From the NCBI GenBank assembly GCA_963680875.1, contig OY804584.1:95252031-95316030 (forward strand): a stretch of 64,000 bases of DNA. Direction: 5' to 3'. The notes beneath the pieces were generated by a model. It worked only from the letters and a program-made list of their open reading frames with translations. It searched no databases and was not told the DNA's origin. Source of the DNA: Bathymodiolus brooksi (taxonomy: Eukaryota > Mollusca > Bivalvia > Mytilida > Modiolidae). Shown piece after piece: positions 1 through 10,268 of this stretch; within the stretch, counting starts at the first letter, position 1, and each line of letters starts with the position of its first letter. Made by a program: the position numbers and the translations under genes.

Positions 1-2462
1 AGGCTATATTATTGATACTGGTCTGGTAGTAGGCTAGCTAGTATAGAGGCTATATTATTGATATTGGTCTGGTAGTAGGCTAGCTAGTATAGAGGCTATA
101 TTATTGATACTGGTCTGGTAGTAATCTAGCTAGAATGGAGGCTATGCTATTGATACTGGTCTAGTAGTAGGCTAGCTAGAAAAGAGGCTATATTATTGAT
201 ACTGGTCTGGTAGTAGGCTAGCTAGTATAGAGGCTATATTTTTGATACTGGTCTGGTAGTAGGCTAGCTAGAATAGAGGCTATATTATTGATACTGGTCT
301 GGTAGTAGGCTAGCTAGAATAGAGGCTATATTATTGATACTGGTCTGGTAGTATGCTAGCTAGTATAGAGGCTATATTATTGATACTGGTCTGGTAGTAG
401 GCTAGCTAGAATAGAGGCTATATTATTGATACTGGTCTGGTAGTAGCCTAGCTAAAATAGAGGCTATATTATTGATACTGGTCCGGTAGTAGACTAGCTA
501 GAATAGAGGCTATATTATTGATACTGATCTGGTAGTAGACTAGCTAGTATAGAGGCTATATTATTGATACTGGTCTGGTAGTAGGCTAGCTAGTATAGAG
601 GCTATATCATTGATACTGGTCTGGTAGTAGGCTAGCTAGAATAGAGGCTATATTATTGATACTGGTCTGGTAGTAGTCTAGCTAGAATAGAGGCTATATT
701 ATTGATACTGGTCTGGTAGTAGGCTAGGTAGAATAGAGGCTATATTATTGATACTGGTCTGGTTGTAGGCTAGCTAGAATAGAGGCTATATTATTGATAC
801 TGGTCTGGTAGTAGGCTAGCTAGTATAGAGGCTATATTTTTGATACTGGTCTGGTAGTAGGCTAGCTAGTATAGAGGCTATATTATTGATACTGGTCTGG
901 TAGTAGGCTAGCTAGTATAGAGGCTATATTATTGATACTGGTCTGGTAGTAGGCTAGCTAGTATAGAGGCTATATTATTGATACTGGTCTGGTAGTAGGC
1001 TAGCTAGAATAGAGGCTATATTATTGATACTGGTCTGGTAGTAGGCTAGCTAAAATAGAGGCTATATTATTGATACTGGTCTGGTAGTAGACTAGCTAGA
1101 ATAGAGGCTATATTATTGATACTGGTCTGGTAGTAGGCTAGCTAGTATAGAAGCTATATTATTGATACTGGTCTGGTAGTAGGCTAGCTAGTATAGAGGC
1201 TATATCATTGATACTGGTCTGGTAGTAGGCTAGCTAGAATAGAGGCTATATTATTGATACTGGTCTGGTAGTAGGCTAGCTAGTATAGAGGCTATATCAT
1301 TGATACTGGTCTGGTAGTAGGCTAGCTAGCATAGAGGCTATATTATTGATACTGGTCTGGTAGTAATCTTGCTAGAATGGAGGCTATGTTATTGATACTG
1401 GTCTGGTAGTAGGCTAGCTAGAATAGAGGCTATATTATTGATACTGGTCTGGTAGTAGGCTAGCTAGTATAGAGGCTATATTATTGATACTGGTCTGGTA
1501 GTAGGCTGGCTAGTATAGAGGCTATATTATTGATACTGGTCTGGTAGTAGTCTAGCTAGAATATAGGCTATATTATTGATACTGATCTGGTAGTAGGCTA
1601 GCTAAAATAGAGGTTTTATTATTGATACTGGTCTGGTAGTAGGCTAGCTAGAATAGAGGCTATATTATTGATACTGGTCTGGTAGTAGGCTAGCTAGAAT
1701 AGAGGCTATATTATTGATACTGGTCTGGTAGTAGGCTAGCTAGTATAGAGGCTATATTTTTGATACTGGTCTGGTAGTAGGCTAGCTAGTATAGAGGCTA
1801 TATTATTGATACTGGTCTGGTAGTAGGCTAGCTAGAATAGAGGCTATATTATTGATACTGGTCTGGTAGTAGGCTAGCTAGTATAGAGGCTATATTATTG
1901 ATACTGGTCTGGTAGTAGGGTAGCTAGAATAGAGGCTATATTATTGATACTGGTCTGGTAGTAGGCTAGCTAAAATAAAGGCTATATTATTGATACTGGT
2001 CTGGTAGTAGACTAGCTAGAATAGAGGCTATATTATTGATACTTATCTGGTAGTATGCTAGCTAGTATAGAGGCTATATTATTGATACTGGTCTGGTAGT
2101 AGGCTAGCTAGTATAGAGGCTATATCATTGATACTTGTCTGGTAGTAGGCTAGCTAGTATAGAGGCTATATTATTGATATTGGTCTGGTAGTAAGCTAGC
2201 TAGCATAGATACTATATTATTGATACTGGTCTTGTAGTAAGCTAGCTAGTATAGAGGCTATATTATTGATACTGGTCTGGTAGTAGTCTAGCTAGAATAT
2301 AGGCTATATTATTGATACTGATCTGGTAGTAGGCTAGCTAAAATAGAGGCTATATTATTGATACTGGTCTGGTAGTAGGCTAGCTAGAATAGAGGCTATA
2401 TTATTGATACTGGTCTGGTAGTAGGCTAGCTAGTATAGAGGCTATATTATTGATATTGGTCT
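1..2462. repeat. 46-bp minisatellite array, about 53 units
   Basis: Head-to-tail units of 46 bp, each containing ATTGATACTGGTCTGG and GGCTAGCTAG, run from the left edge to the start of the element's left TIR. Units differ by scattered point changes. The last unit breaks off after GATATTGGTCTGG, exactly where the TIR begins. The array continues beyond the left edge of the window. There is no coding potential. Confidence 0.97.
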
Positions 2463-3077
2463 GGACGTGTTTATCTTGTGGAGAATTTATATTCGAACAA
2501 AGGTAAGCATCTCAATCCTATTATAATATTTTAATCAAATTAATTCATGTAGTTGATTTTTAATTCAGAAAACATGTTATGAAAAAATCAATAGTATGAT
2601 GATCGTGTTGTGACATGTTTCCCGTTTACACGTTTTAATCAATTTACTTTAAAGTATCTTAACCCGTTCCTTTTCAGAATACAAAGAATAGATTGAAGAA
2701 AACGAGGAAAATTTACATATTGCTAAGAGGTAAACTTATTTCATATAAGATTGTAACGTGTTTTTTTTTTTGTTTTTTTTTTTGTTTTTTTTTTACTTTT
2801 AGTATGAATTTTTCAGAATTTAAAAGAATTCAAGTCCGAGTTACTATTAATGTCAGTTCTTATTCGATTTTGTTTGATAGAAAGTTTTAATATTAAGGTT
2901 GGAAAAGGAAATGTTTTAATGCGTAACTTAAAGGTTCTGGTCGGAACTGAGGATTTTCTTCACAGATTAGAATTAACGTTTCATCTGTTTTTACATTTAA
3001 TAAACTTTGCGTCATTTTGTGTCGACATGTTGTTGACTATTCCTTGTCTACGTTATACATATTTGTCATCCAATTTT
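2463..3077 (+). repeat. Left terminal inverted repeat of the Polinton-like element
   Basis: It matches the reverse complement of 11608-12206 almost base for base, from GGACGTGTTTATC at the outer end to CATCCAATTTT at the inner end. The left copy is about 16 bp longer because of a longer interrupted poly-T tract near 2761-2793. Outside GGACGTG both ends also show GATATTG, separated by 3-4 mismatched bases, so the original terminus may lie slightly further out. It contains candidate leader exons of the polymerase gene. Confidence 0.95.
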
Positions 3078-3713
3078 TAAACTTGGATATTTATCATCCA
3101 CTATTTTCTTTCTATTTCAGAAATACAGTTTTGTTATACAACGCAGTGTGTGTGATCACGGAATATTTATTTCAAGGTACAGGTAAGCCGATTTATTTTC
3201 TTTTTAAATAATTCTCTTGAAATATTCATTATCAAAATGGTTATAGTTTGTCGTTTTAACAAATAGTTATCAGCACAAAGGATTTTCAAATTTTAATTGC
3301 ATCAATCTATTTTCGAAGACAGGTGCTGTTCATTGTTGACTGCCTCTAAACCCAAACAAAGGATATATTCATGTATTCTCTTCACACTATGCAAAAAAGT
3401 TATTAGTCGATGGGGGTAGTCGCGTGCTACAACGCTTCATCGATTTCAAAACCCAAACAAAACTTTTTAATATTTTCTTTTATCTTTGCTACAGTTTTTT
3501 ACTTTTAGTATGAATTTATTTTTTACTACATATTGTTATAATTTTAAAAGAATTCAGTGATTTAATGCAAAGCATTTGTATCAATTTTATAATCTAGGCA
3601 GGTGGTATATAGTCTTATTAATTTCATTCAGTGCTTTTTCACGTAAAGTAGAGCAGGTGGTCTTATTAAATATCCATTGTGTTTCAGATTCAAAGAAGAT
3701 GGATAAAAGCAAC
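2463..3713 (+). other. Predicted ATG-free spliced 5' leader of the polymerase gene
   Basis: A chain of splice signals leads to the polymerase start: donor AAAG|GTAAGC at 2503; acceptor TTTTCAG before 2678 with donor AGAG|GTAAAC at 2730; acceptor TATTTCAG before 3121 with donor ACAG|GTAAGC at 3183; acceptor TGTTTCAG before 3688 with donor AAC|GTAAGTG at 3714. The exons 2678-2729, 3121-3182 and 3688-3698 contain no ATG, so the first ATG of the spliced message would be 3699. The first two exons lie in the TIR. The mirror copy in the right TIR points into the element on the minus strand. This is prediction from splice motifs only. Confidence 0.5.
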
Positions 3714-3874
3714 GTAAGTGTTTTTTAATTATGTGTTTACATTTGAATCATTGGGTTTGATAAATGAAACGTAACTATTAAATATAGTATGAAAAAAAAA
3801 ATAACGAGGCTCTAGAGGGGAATCGATACTACGAATTCAGCATTACTATCATGATTAATGAAATAAAGAGGCCC

Positions 3875-3906
<32 letters not shown>

Positions 3907-6900
3907 AATCGATACTACGTATTTAGATACACGAGACAAGAAACACACAAACTAAAGAAGGAGCCATTCCACTAAATATATATGCATCCCACAAACAAAA
4001 GAGACGATAAAATCTCAAAACAGGAATAAAATAATAACTTTTTTACCCAAACATAGCGTATGTTTCTATTGTATCGTTTCAGAAGTACGTGTGTGACAAA
4101 TGTGGGAAACAGTTTACGGAGAAGAGCAACCTCACCCGCCACATGAAAACCCATGTAGATTCTTCGCAGACCTATCCCTGTAACATCTGCGGAAAAGAAT
4201 TTAAGAGGGCAGACCACAGAAAACGCCACGAGGAATCCCACGACTACACGATCACCTGTCCCGTTTGTGGTCAATATTTTAATAGAAGGGAAAGCATGCT
4301 CCGTCACCGGGCTCTGCACAAAAGACCTGAAGTGATGAAGAGACCTCCATCTCCTGGACCATCCAATAGTCCTCCAAAGCAACCACGAAGTCACAGTCCC
4401 CAGTCTTCCAACAGTCCGTCCGTTGAACCTTATATATTACCAGAAGACCCGGAGACCCGTATCCTATATCTAAGACACTGGAATACCATCCGTACAGAGG
4501 AGGTGACCGGCAATCGTGTCCAAGACAGGTATAATTTTACCTTGCATGATATGACAGCGTCCACCTTTCCAGAGATGGTACGCCGGATCTTTAGACAGCA
4601 GACCACAGCCTTTAAGATCAACCTGTCGTTTGGTTTTATTTTGAGAAACGTGGAAACTGGAGAATTGCGGTATTACCACTCCAGCCAGAATAACTCCAGA
4701 TTTTTTTATGCTCCACACCTCATCAGAACAGAAGAAGACTTGGAGAGGTTTATAGAGGAGTTGAGCCGACATGACATGTTAGAGTATATTCGCCAACAAC
4801 GTCCTGACACCAAATGGGTGGTGCACCTCCTGACCAACGTGACCTTCTACGTTAATAAAATCAACAATCATCCAATCGGAGGCGGCATCCTGCTACCGGC
4901 CTACGTCTCCAACAACCCTGGATTAAACAACTTGACCGGTGGATCCCATGGTGCCTACACAGACTATCTCTGCTTCTTTCGCTGCCTGGCCGTACATCGT
5001 GGAGCTCCAGTGGCGAACCTTGAAACCCCAACCAAGGCATATTTTCACCAATATCTAGACCATACCGAGCTTCCCTTACGAGAGTTTAAAGGCCTGTACC
5101 TGGACGAACTACCCCTTTTGGAGCGTTTATTTAATTTCAACGTCTTCGTGTACGAATTGAAAGAGACCGAAGAAGGTAAAGTAAATGCCGAATTGGTCCG
5201 CCGATCTCCCTACAAATTCGACGACACCATGAATTTGAACCTGTACATGGATCACTTCAGCTATATTAAAGACCTGAGGTCATACAGCAGGAGCTATGCC
5301 TGTCGTAACTGTAACAAGTTATGGAAACACGTCGGTATGTTGCACCGACACGAAAAAAATTGCAAAGGAGGTGTCCGTTACAAACACCCCGGTGGGGTCT
5401 ATCATACAACAAAGACCGTTTTTGAAGAACTGGAAGACGAGGGCATCATCGTTCCACCCGGGGATCGTTACTATCCTTATCGAGCCACATACGACATTGA
5501 AACCATGTTCCACCCTCCTGAAAAAGAAAGAACAACAAAATTAGAATGGGTCAATCAGCACGTCTTGTTGAGCATCTCCGTCTGCTCCAACGTTCCCGAA
5601 TTTACGGAACCAAAATGTTTTGTATTGGAAGGAAACAGCGCTGAAACCGTCGAAGACTGTCTTCAATATTTAACAGAGATAAGTCAAGCTGCTTATTTTC
5701 ATTTGGAAAGAAATTATCTCTCCGCCTTTGGACAAATCAACTCAAAAATAGATGAAGATTTGAAAGAATTTTCCGACGAGGAAAAGGAAAAGAAACAGAA
5801 AGATCACCACCTGTACCAACTCGGCCAGAAATTAGAACGTTTTTTGCACGAACTCCCCGTCATCGGTTTCAATTCTGGGCGTTACGATATCAATGCCATG
5901 AAAATAGACTTCTTTTCCCACCTGGCCGAGCGGAACCTCGTCAAGTACGCCGTGAAGCGCAACAACACTTTTATGGCCGTCAAGACAGAGAAGCTGAAGT
6001 TCCTTGACATCGCCAATTACCTCGCTGCTGGTTTTAGTTATAGTCAGTACCTGAAAGCTTACGGCTGTTCCGAAGAAAAGGGCCATTTTCCGTACGAATG
6101 GATGACGTCCCTGGACAAACTCAACGTCAGCCAGCTCCCCCCTCACGAAGCCTTTTTCAGTACATTGAAAAACGAAAATATCTCTGCCGAAGACTACCAG
6201 CTGTGCCAGACAGTATGGGAAGACAACGACATGAAGACCATGAAAGAGTTCCTGGTCTGGTACAACAACAAGGACGTAGTCCCGATGCTAGAGGCCCTCG
6301 AAAAGATGTTTCAGTTTTACAAGAATCGCCACATCGATATGTTTAAAGACGGAATCAGCGTTCCCGGACTCACACTGAAATACATGTTCCAAGACCTACC
6401 AGACTATTTCACCTTGCCCGATGAGAAGAATAAAGATCTATACGACCTATACAAGAACAACATCGTTGGGGGCCCGAGCATCGTGTTTCATCGTTACCAC
6501 GAGAAAGATAAGACCTTCATACGACCTACCGAGTACACAGATCCCAAGCCATGCAAGTCTATCATCGGCTTCGACGCCAATGCACTTTATTTATGGTCAA
6601 TCATGCAGGACATGCCGACTGGACATTTCGTTCTCCGAAAAGAAGAAACAGGCTTCCGGCGGGAAACGCCCAGAAGGTATGAGTGTATGGCCATCAATTG
6701 GTTGGAGTGGGAAGCTCTGCAGTCTCGTCAGTCCATTCGTCACCAGGGTAACGACTCCGAAAAATTGATCGGGATGAAACGTTTACCCGTGGACGGATTT
6801 TGCAGAGACACCAACACCGTCTACGAATTCCAGGGATGTATCTGGCACGGACATCGATGCTGGATGACCAAAAAACATAACGGCGTCAACCCCGTCAACG

Positions 6901-8249
6901 GAAAGAACTTAGACGACTTGTACCAGCGTACGCAGGACAAGATACAATACATCAAAGAACAAGGCTACAACGTCGTGGAGATGTGGGAATGCCAGTGGCG
7001 CGCAAGTATCAAAAGAGACCCGGAATTGAGTCGTTTTATCGAACATCGAAAACGACCATGTGATGGTTTGATCACCACGACAGAGGACCAGATACTGGCC
7101 GCCGTCTTGAACGATCAACTGTTTGGTGCTTTGGAAGTCGATCTTCACGTCCCCGACCACTTAAAACCGACGTTTGCCGAGATGTCACCCATATTTAAAA
7201 ACGTCGAAGTATCTAGAGACGATATTGGTGACCACATGCGGCAGTATGCCGTGGACCACGACATCATGTCTCAACCCCGTAAAAGTCTGGTCGGAAGTAT
7301 GTTTGGAGAAAAGATCATGATAATCACCCCGCTATTAAAATGGTATTTGATCAAAGGACTCGTCGTCACCCGTATTTACCAGGTCGTTGAATATAGTCCT
7401 GCAAAATGTTTTCAAACCTTTGGAGAAGCCGTCAGCGATGCCCGCCGAGACGGAGATGCAGATCCACATAAAAAAATTATAGCCGAAACCAATAAGCTAG
7501 ATGGAAATTCCAGCTACGGGAAAACAATCACCAACAAAGAGAGACATACAGACGTTATATACTGTAAGGATAGATATGTCCATCAATACCTTGTAGATCC
7601 GTTTTTCCGTAAATGTAACCAGCTTAACGAAGATACATTTGAAGTCGAAATGAGTAAGAAGACAATAACTTTAGATTTACCCATGCAGATTGGCTGTTTT
7701 GTCTACCAGTACGCCAAGCTCCGGATGTTGGAGTTTTATTACGATTTCATGGACGTGTTTGTGAATCGTTCGGACTTCCAGTATTGCAGCATGGACACGG
7801 ATAGTGCATATATGGCTCTTTCCACAGACACCCTGGAAGAAATGATCAAACCCGAGATGCAACAGCGTTTCCGGATGGAAAAGAAGAATTGGTTTCCCCG
7901 TGATGACACCCCCGAACATGCTGCCTACGACAAGAGGACACCCGGGCTCTTCAAAGAAGAGTACAGAGGAAATGGAATTGTTGCCTTGTGTAGCAAGACC
8001 TACTACTGTTTCGGGAAGGAAGACAAGTTCAGCTGCAAGGGGATCAATAAACGTCTAAACGACATCCACAAAGACAAGTACATGGACGTCCTGCTAACCA
8101 AACAGTCTGGATCCGGTACCAACAGAGGTTTCCGTGTCATTGACAATAAAATGTATACGTATTTACAAGAAAGAGCTGGATTTTCTTACTTTTACCCCAA
8201 ACGAAAAGTGCTGGCAGATGGTATTTCTACCGAACCATTAGATATTTAA
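3699..8249 (+). CDS. Zinc-finger, OTU-like, family B DNA polymerase with Vsr-like nuclease insert
   Basis: This is the element's replicative polymerase, of the protein-primed type that copies linear DNA with TIRs. The long frame opens at 4083 after acceptor ATCGTTTCAG. I place the start at ATG 3699 in a 15-nt coding exon (3699-3713) joined in frame across intron 3714-4082, which completes the first zinc finger (KYVCDKCG) and gives about 1393 aa. Residues below count from the GTG at 4089. Three C2H2 fingers lie at 2-78, then a Pro/Ser linker. An OTU-like region has D292, C295 and H389, and another C2H2 finger is at 405-425. Exonuclease motifs are YDIET (468), the N595/D600 motif and Y725/D729. 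Polymerase motif A is GFDANALYL (D829), motif B KLDGNSSYG (1136) and motif C MDTDS (1236). A Vsr-like nuclease occupies about 885-972 between motifs A and B. All key residues are present. Confidence 0.92.
3879..3906 (+). repeat. 28-nt poly-G tract in the polymerase intron
   Basis: An uninterrupted run of 28 G lies inside intron 3714-4082. Such runs can form G-quadruplexes and are error-prone in sequencing, so the exact length is uncertain. Confidence 0.8.
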
Positions 8250-9062
8250 ATCCGTGATATATAAACTGTAAATAATAGACTGTTTAAGATTTTAAATTGT
8301 GTAAATAGTTTTAAAAAATGTTTTACCTGTAAAGTTCTAATTGAATATAAAGGAAAAAAATATTTAAATTGAGGTCAATAACCTCGTTGATTTTCTTTTA
8401 AATTGATTTTCTTTAAAAAATTCATTGTACATTGTTGTATATATTTGTATTTATTAAATAATTGAAATTGTATAACGGTGTTGGGTCTTTCATATAGATG
8501 ATCAAAGATTGTATTTGGTGTTGAACGCTACTTTCAGTGATATCGTGATCAAAGATTGTATTTGGTGTTGAACGCTACTTTCAGTTATATCGTGATCAAA
8601 CATTTCATTTGGTGTTGAACGCTACTTTCAGTTATATCGTGATCAAACATTTCATTTGGTGTTGAACGCTACTTTCAGTTATATCGTGATCAAACATTTC
8701 ATTTGGTGTTGAACGCTACTTTCAGTTATATCGTGATCAACTATTTTATTTGGTGTTGAACGCTACTTTCAATAATATCGTGGTGGAGGAAACTATCGAC
8801 CTAACGCAAAGTCACTGACAAACGTATTTCAAAGATGAGGTGTCTAGACGGACATTATTTGATCTTATCTTGAAAACCGATCACACAGAACAAGAGTTTG
8901 AAAATACCAAAGGGGTAATCAAAATCAAAGGACAAGAACATACACATACAACAAAGGACAGCACATTAAAGTACAGAGTATGAGCCCCACAGGGACGGCA
9001 CATTAAAGTACAGAGTATGAGCCCCACAGGGACAACACAACGGTCACGTCAAGTTTAAAACA
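8250..9062. other. Intergenic spacer between polymerase and BH1-like gene
   Basis: It begins with AT-rich 3' sequence of the polymerase gene, with ATTAAA near 8453 as a possible polyadenylation signal. It then holds a 47-bp tandem array (8499-8785), a degraded SINE fragment (about 8755-8850) and two copies of a 36-bp unit at 8961-8996 and 8998-9033. No gene was seen. Confidence 0.7.
8499..8785. repeat. 47-bp tandem array derived from the SINE 3' region
   Basis: About six units each contain GGTGTTGAACGCTACTTTCA and TATATCGTGATCAAA. The same motif, with ATATCGTGG and GGAGGAAAC following, occurs in reverse-oriented SINE copies elsewhere in the window. The array therefore seems to have grown from a SINE fragment that inserted inside the element. 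Confidence 0.85.
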
Positions 9063-9341
9063 ATGGCGTTGTCAAAAGCCTATGAAAACAGAAAAAGGGC
9101 AAATAGATATCATTCAGACATGGACAACGATAGAGTACAGACGTATAGAAGGATTGTGTCTACCATGTTCAATGACGGTGTTATCAACATGGGTCGAGTG
9201 CTAGTGTTATTTGCCTTCACGAGTCAAATGGGGCAACAGTACCCCACCGATGCATGGAAGTTTTGGGACATTTACCATGCCGTTCTTAAAGGGACAGAAT
9301 ACGAATACTTCAATCGATCGCTCATCCACCAATCAGAATAG
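9063..9341 (+). CDS. Small protein with Bcl-2 BH1-like motif
   Basis: The protein is 92 aa, with start context AACAATGG. Residues 35-51 read FNDGVINMGRVLVLFAF, which follows the BH1 pattern of Bcl-2 proteins (acidic-Gly, then N-W-G-R, then an aromatic-rich helix). The usual Trp is Met here. After it comes YPTDAWKFWDIYHAVL, which could be a further helix but is not a clear BH2. No C-terminal membrane anchor is present, and the protein is about half the usual Bcl-2 length. Bcl-2 homologues in animal viruses typically block host apoptosis; that role here is inferred. It sits between the polymerase and PC4-like genes on the same strand. It could be a partial domain or one exon of a spliced gene. 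Confidence 0.55.
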   Translation: MALSKAYENRKRANRYHSDMDNDRVQTYRRIVSTMFNDGVINMGRVLVLFAFTSQMGQQYPTDAWKFWDIYHAVLKGTEYEYFNRSLIHQSE

Positions 9342-9510
9342 AGGAAAAGGAACCAATCAGAAATCTCCATTTCATAAACCACTGACCAATCGAAACACAG
9401 AATGACTGTCCAATCAGATACGACGTTACGAAAGAAATCGACCAATCAGATACGTCGTTACTATTATTCACCTTGGATATAAGATGATGTAACTAAACTT
9501 CTGCGTCATT
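9329..9510 (+). promoter_or_regulatory. Promoter of the PC4-like gene: five CCAAT boxes, TATA, initiator
   Basis: CCAAT occurs at 9329, 9353, 9386, 9410 and 9442, four of them as CCAATCAGA; this is the NF-Y type of site. Two GATACGWCGTTAC-like motifs lie at about 9417 and 9449. A TATAAG box is at 9478 and an initiator-like TCATT has its A at 9508, 30 bp downstream. The ATG of the next gene is at 9531. The first box overlaps the end of the BH1-like gene. Confidence 0.7.
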
Positions 9511-9530
9511 TACTGGCTGGAACCCGCAAC

Positions 9531-10175
9531 ATGCCAAGTCAAAAAGATAAAAGAGCCAAAGGCGTTCAGATGACAGAACAGCAGCCTAAAACCCCGCAGA
9601 TAATTGATATCGTAGAGATGCAACCAACTGCAGATATCGTACAGAGTCCACCGACACAAAACGGCTCACAGACGCCCGATACCGCACAAATAGAAGACAT
9701 CTTGCAGATGGCAGCCCAGATGGTCCACATTCAGCCGCTCAAACGAGCCCTGGGAGGAAACATATACTTGGAGTTAACAGAATGGAACGGATCCAAGAGA
9801 GTAGACTTACGATTCTGGAAAGATGCCACAGTCCCTACGAAAGAAGGAGTGAGCTTACATTTGGATCAATGGAAAGCCCTGTGCAACATGTCGGACGTCA
9901 TAGACGATTTGCTTACCAGAGTCATAGAAAAAGAACCAGTAGAGTGGCGATACCATATCGGAAACGACGTTTTCGTGACGATCAAGGCACCGTTTCCCTT
10001 CGTTCACATCAGAAAGCACTTTATCCCCGCCGATGAATGGACCTACCGTCCTACCAAGAGAGGTGTGGCTTTGCACTTTGGAGAATTGAAAGAACTGAAA
10101 CAGAGCATCCCATTGTTGGAAGAAAGAGAGCCAGAACTGAGACAGTTAGTTCCCTTGTATAGAACAGACTTGTAA
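9531..10175 (+). CDS. Tandem PC4-like ssDNA-binding protein
   Basis: The protein is 214 aa. After a Gln/Pro-rich N-terminus (1-70) there are two copies of a PC4/p15-type fold. Copy one, about 75-128, has GGNIYLELTEWNG, VDLRFWK and PTKEGVSLHLDQWKAL. Copy two, about 141-205, has GNDVFVTIKAP, VHIRKHF and PTKRGVALHFGELKEL. The pattern of a beta-strand pair, then basic-Gly-(V/I)-x-L and then a helix matches the C-terminal domain of transcription coactivator p15. PC4 binds single-stranded DNA as a dimer; two domains in one chain would mimic that. A role as the element's replication SSB or late-gene transcription factor is inferred. A polyadenylation signal overlaps the stop. Confidence 0.75.
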   Translation: MPSQKDKRAKGVQMTEQQPKTPQIIDIVEMQPTADIVQSPPTQNGSQTPDTAQIEDILQMAAQMVHIQPLKRALGGNIYLELTEWNGSKRVDLRFWKDATVPTKEGVSLHLDQWKALCNMSDVIDDLLTRVIEKEPVEWRYHIGNDVFVTIKAPFPFVHIRKHFIPADEWTYRPTKRGVALHFGELKELKQSIPLLEEREPELRQLVPLYRTDL

Positions 10176-10181
10176 AATAAA
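10176..10181 (+). terminator. Polyadenylation signal AATAAA
   Basis: AATAAA begins at the base after the TAA stop of the PC4-like gene. The next TATA box is only 26 bp further on, which fits compact virus-style gene packing. Confidence 0.7.
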
Positions 10182-10206
10182 AGTTAGAAATGTATTATTT
10201 GTTTGT

Positions 10207-10240
10207 TATAAATATGCCCCCATCTACCCTAATTCAGTCA
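10207..10240 (+). promoter_or_regulatory. TATA box and initiator of the ATPase gene
   Basis: TATAAATA at 10207 is followed by AATTCAGTCAG with the presumed start A at 10236, 29 bp from the TATA. The same AATTCAGT word occurs at the same distance upstream of the small basic protein gene. The ATG follows at 10269. Confidence 0.75.
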
Positions 10241-10268
10241 GTCGTATCCCGACACCCGAAACGACAAC

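Noticed and set aside
1..2462. CRISPR-like regular repeat
   Set aside because: Units are contiguous without spacers and the DNA is eukaryotic; it is a minisatellite.
2693..3211. Small open frames inside the left TIR and the mirror frames in the right TIR
   Set aside because: They overlap predicted introns and AT-rich runs, differ between the two TIRs and have no family resemblance.
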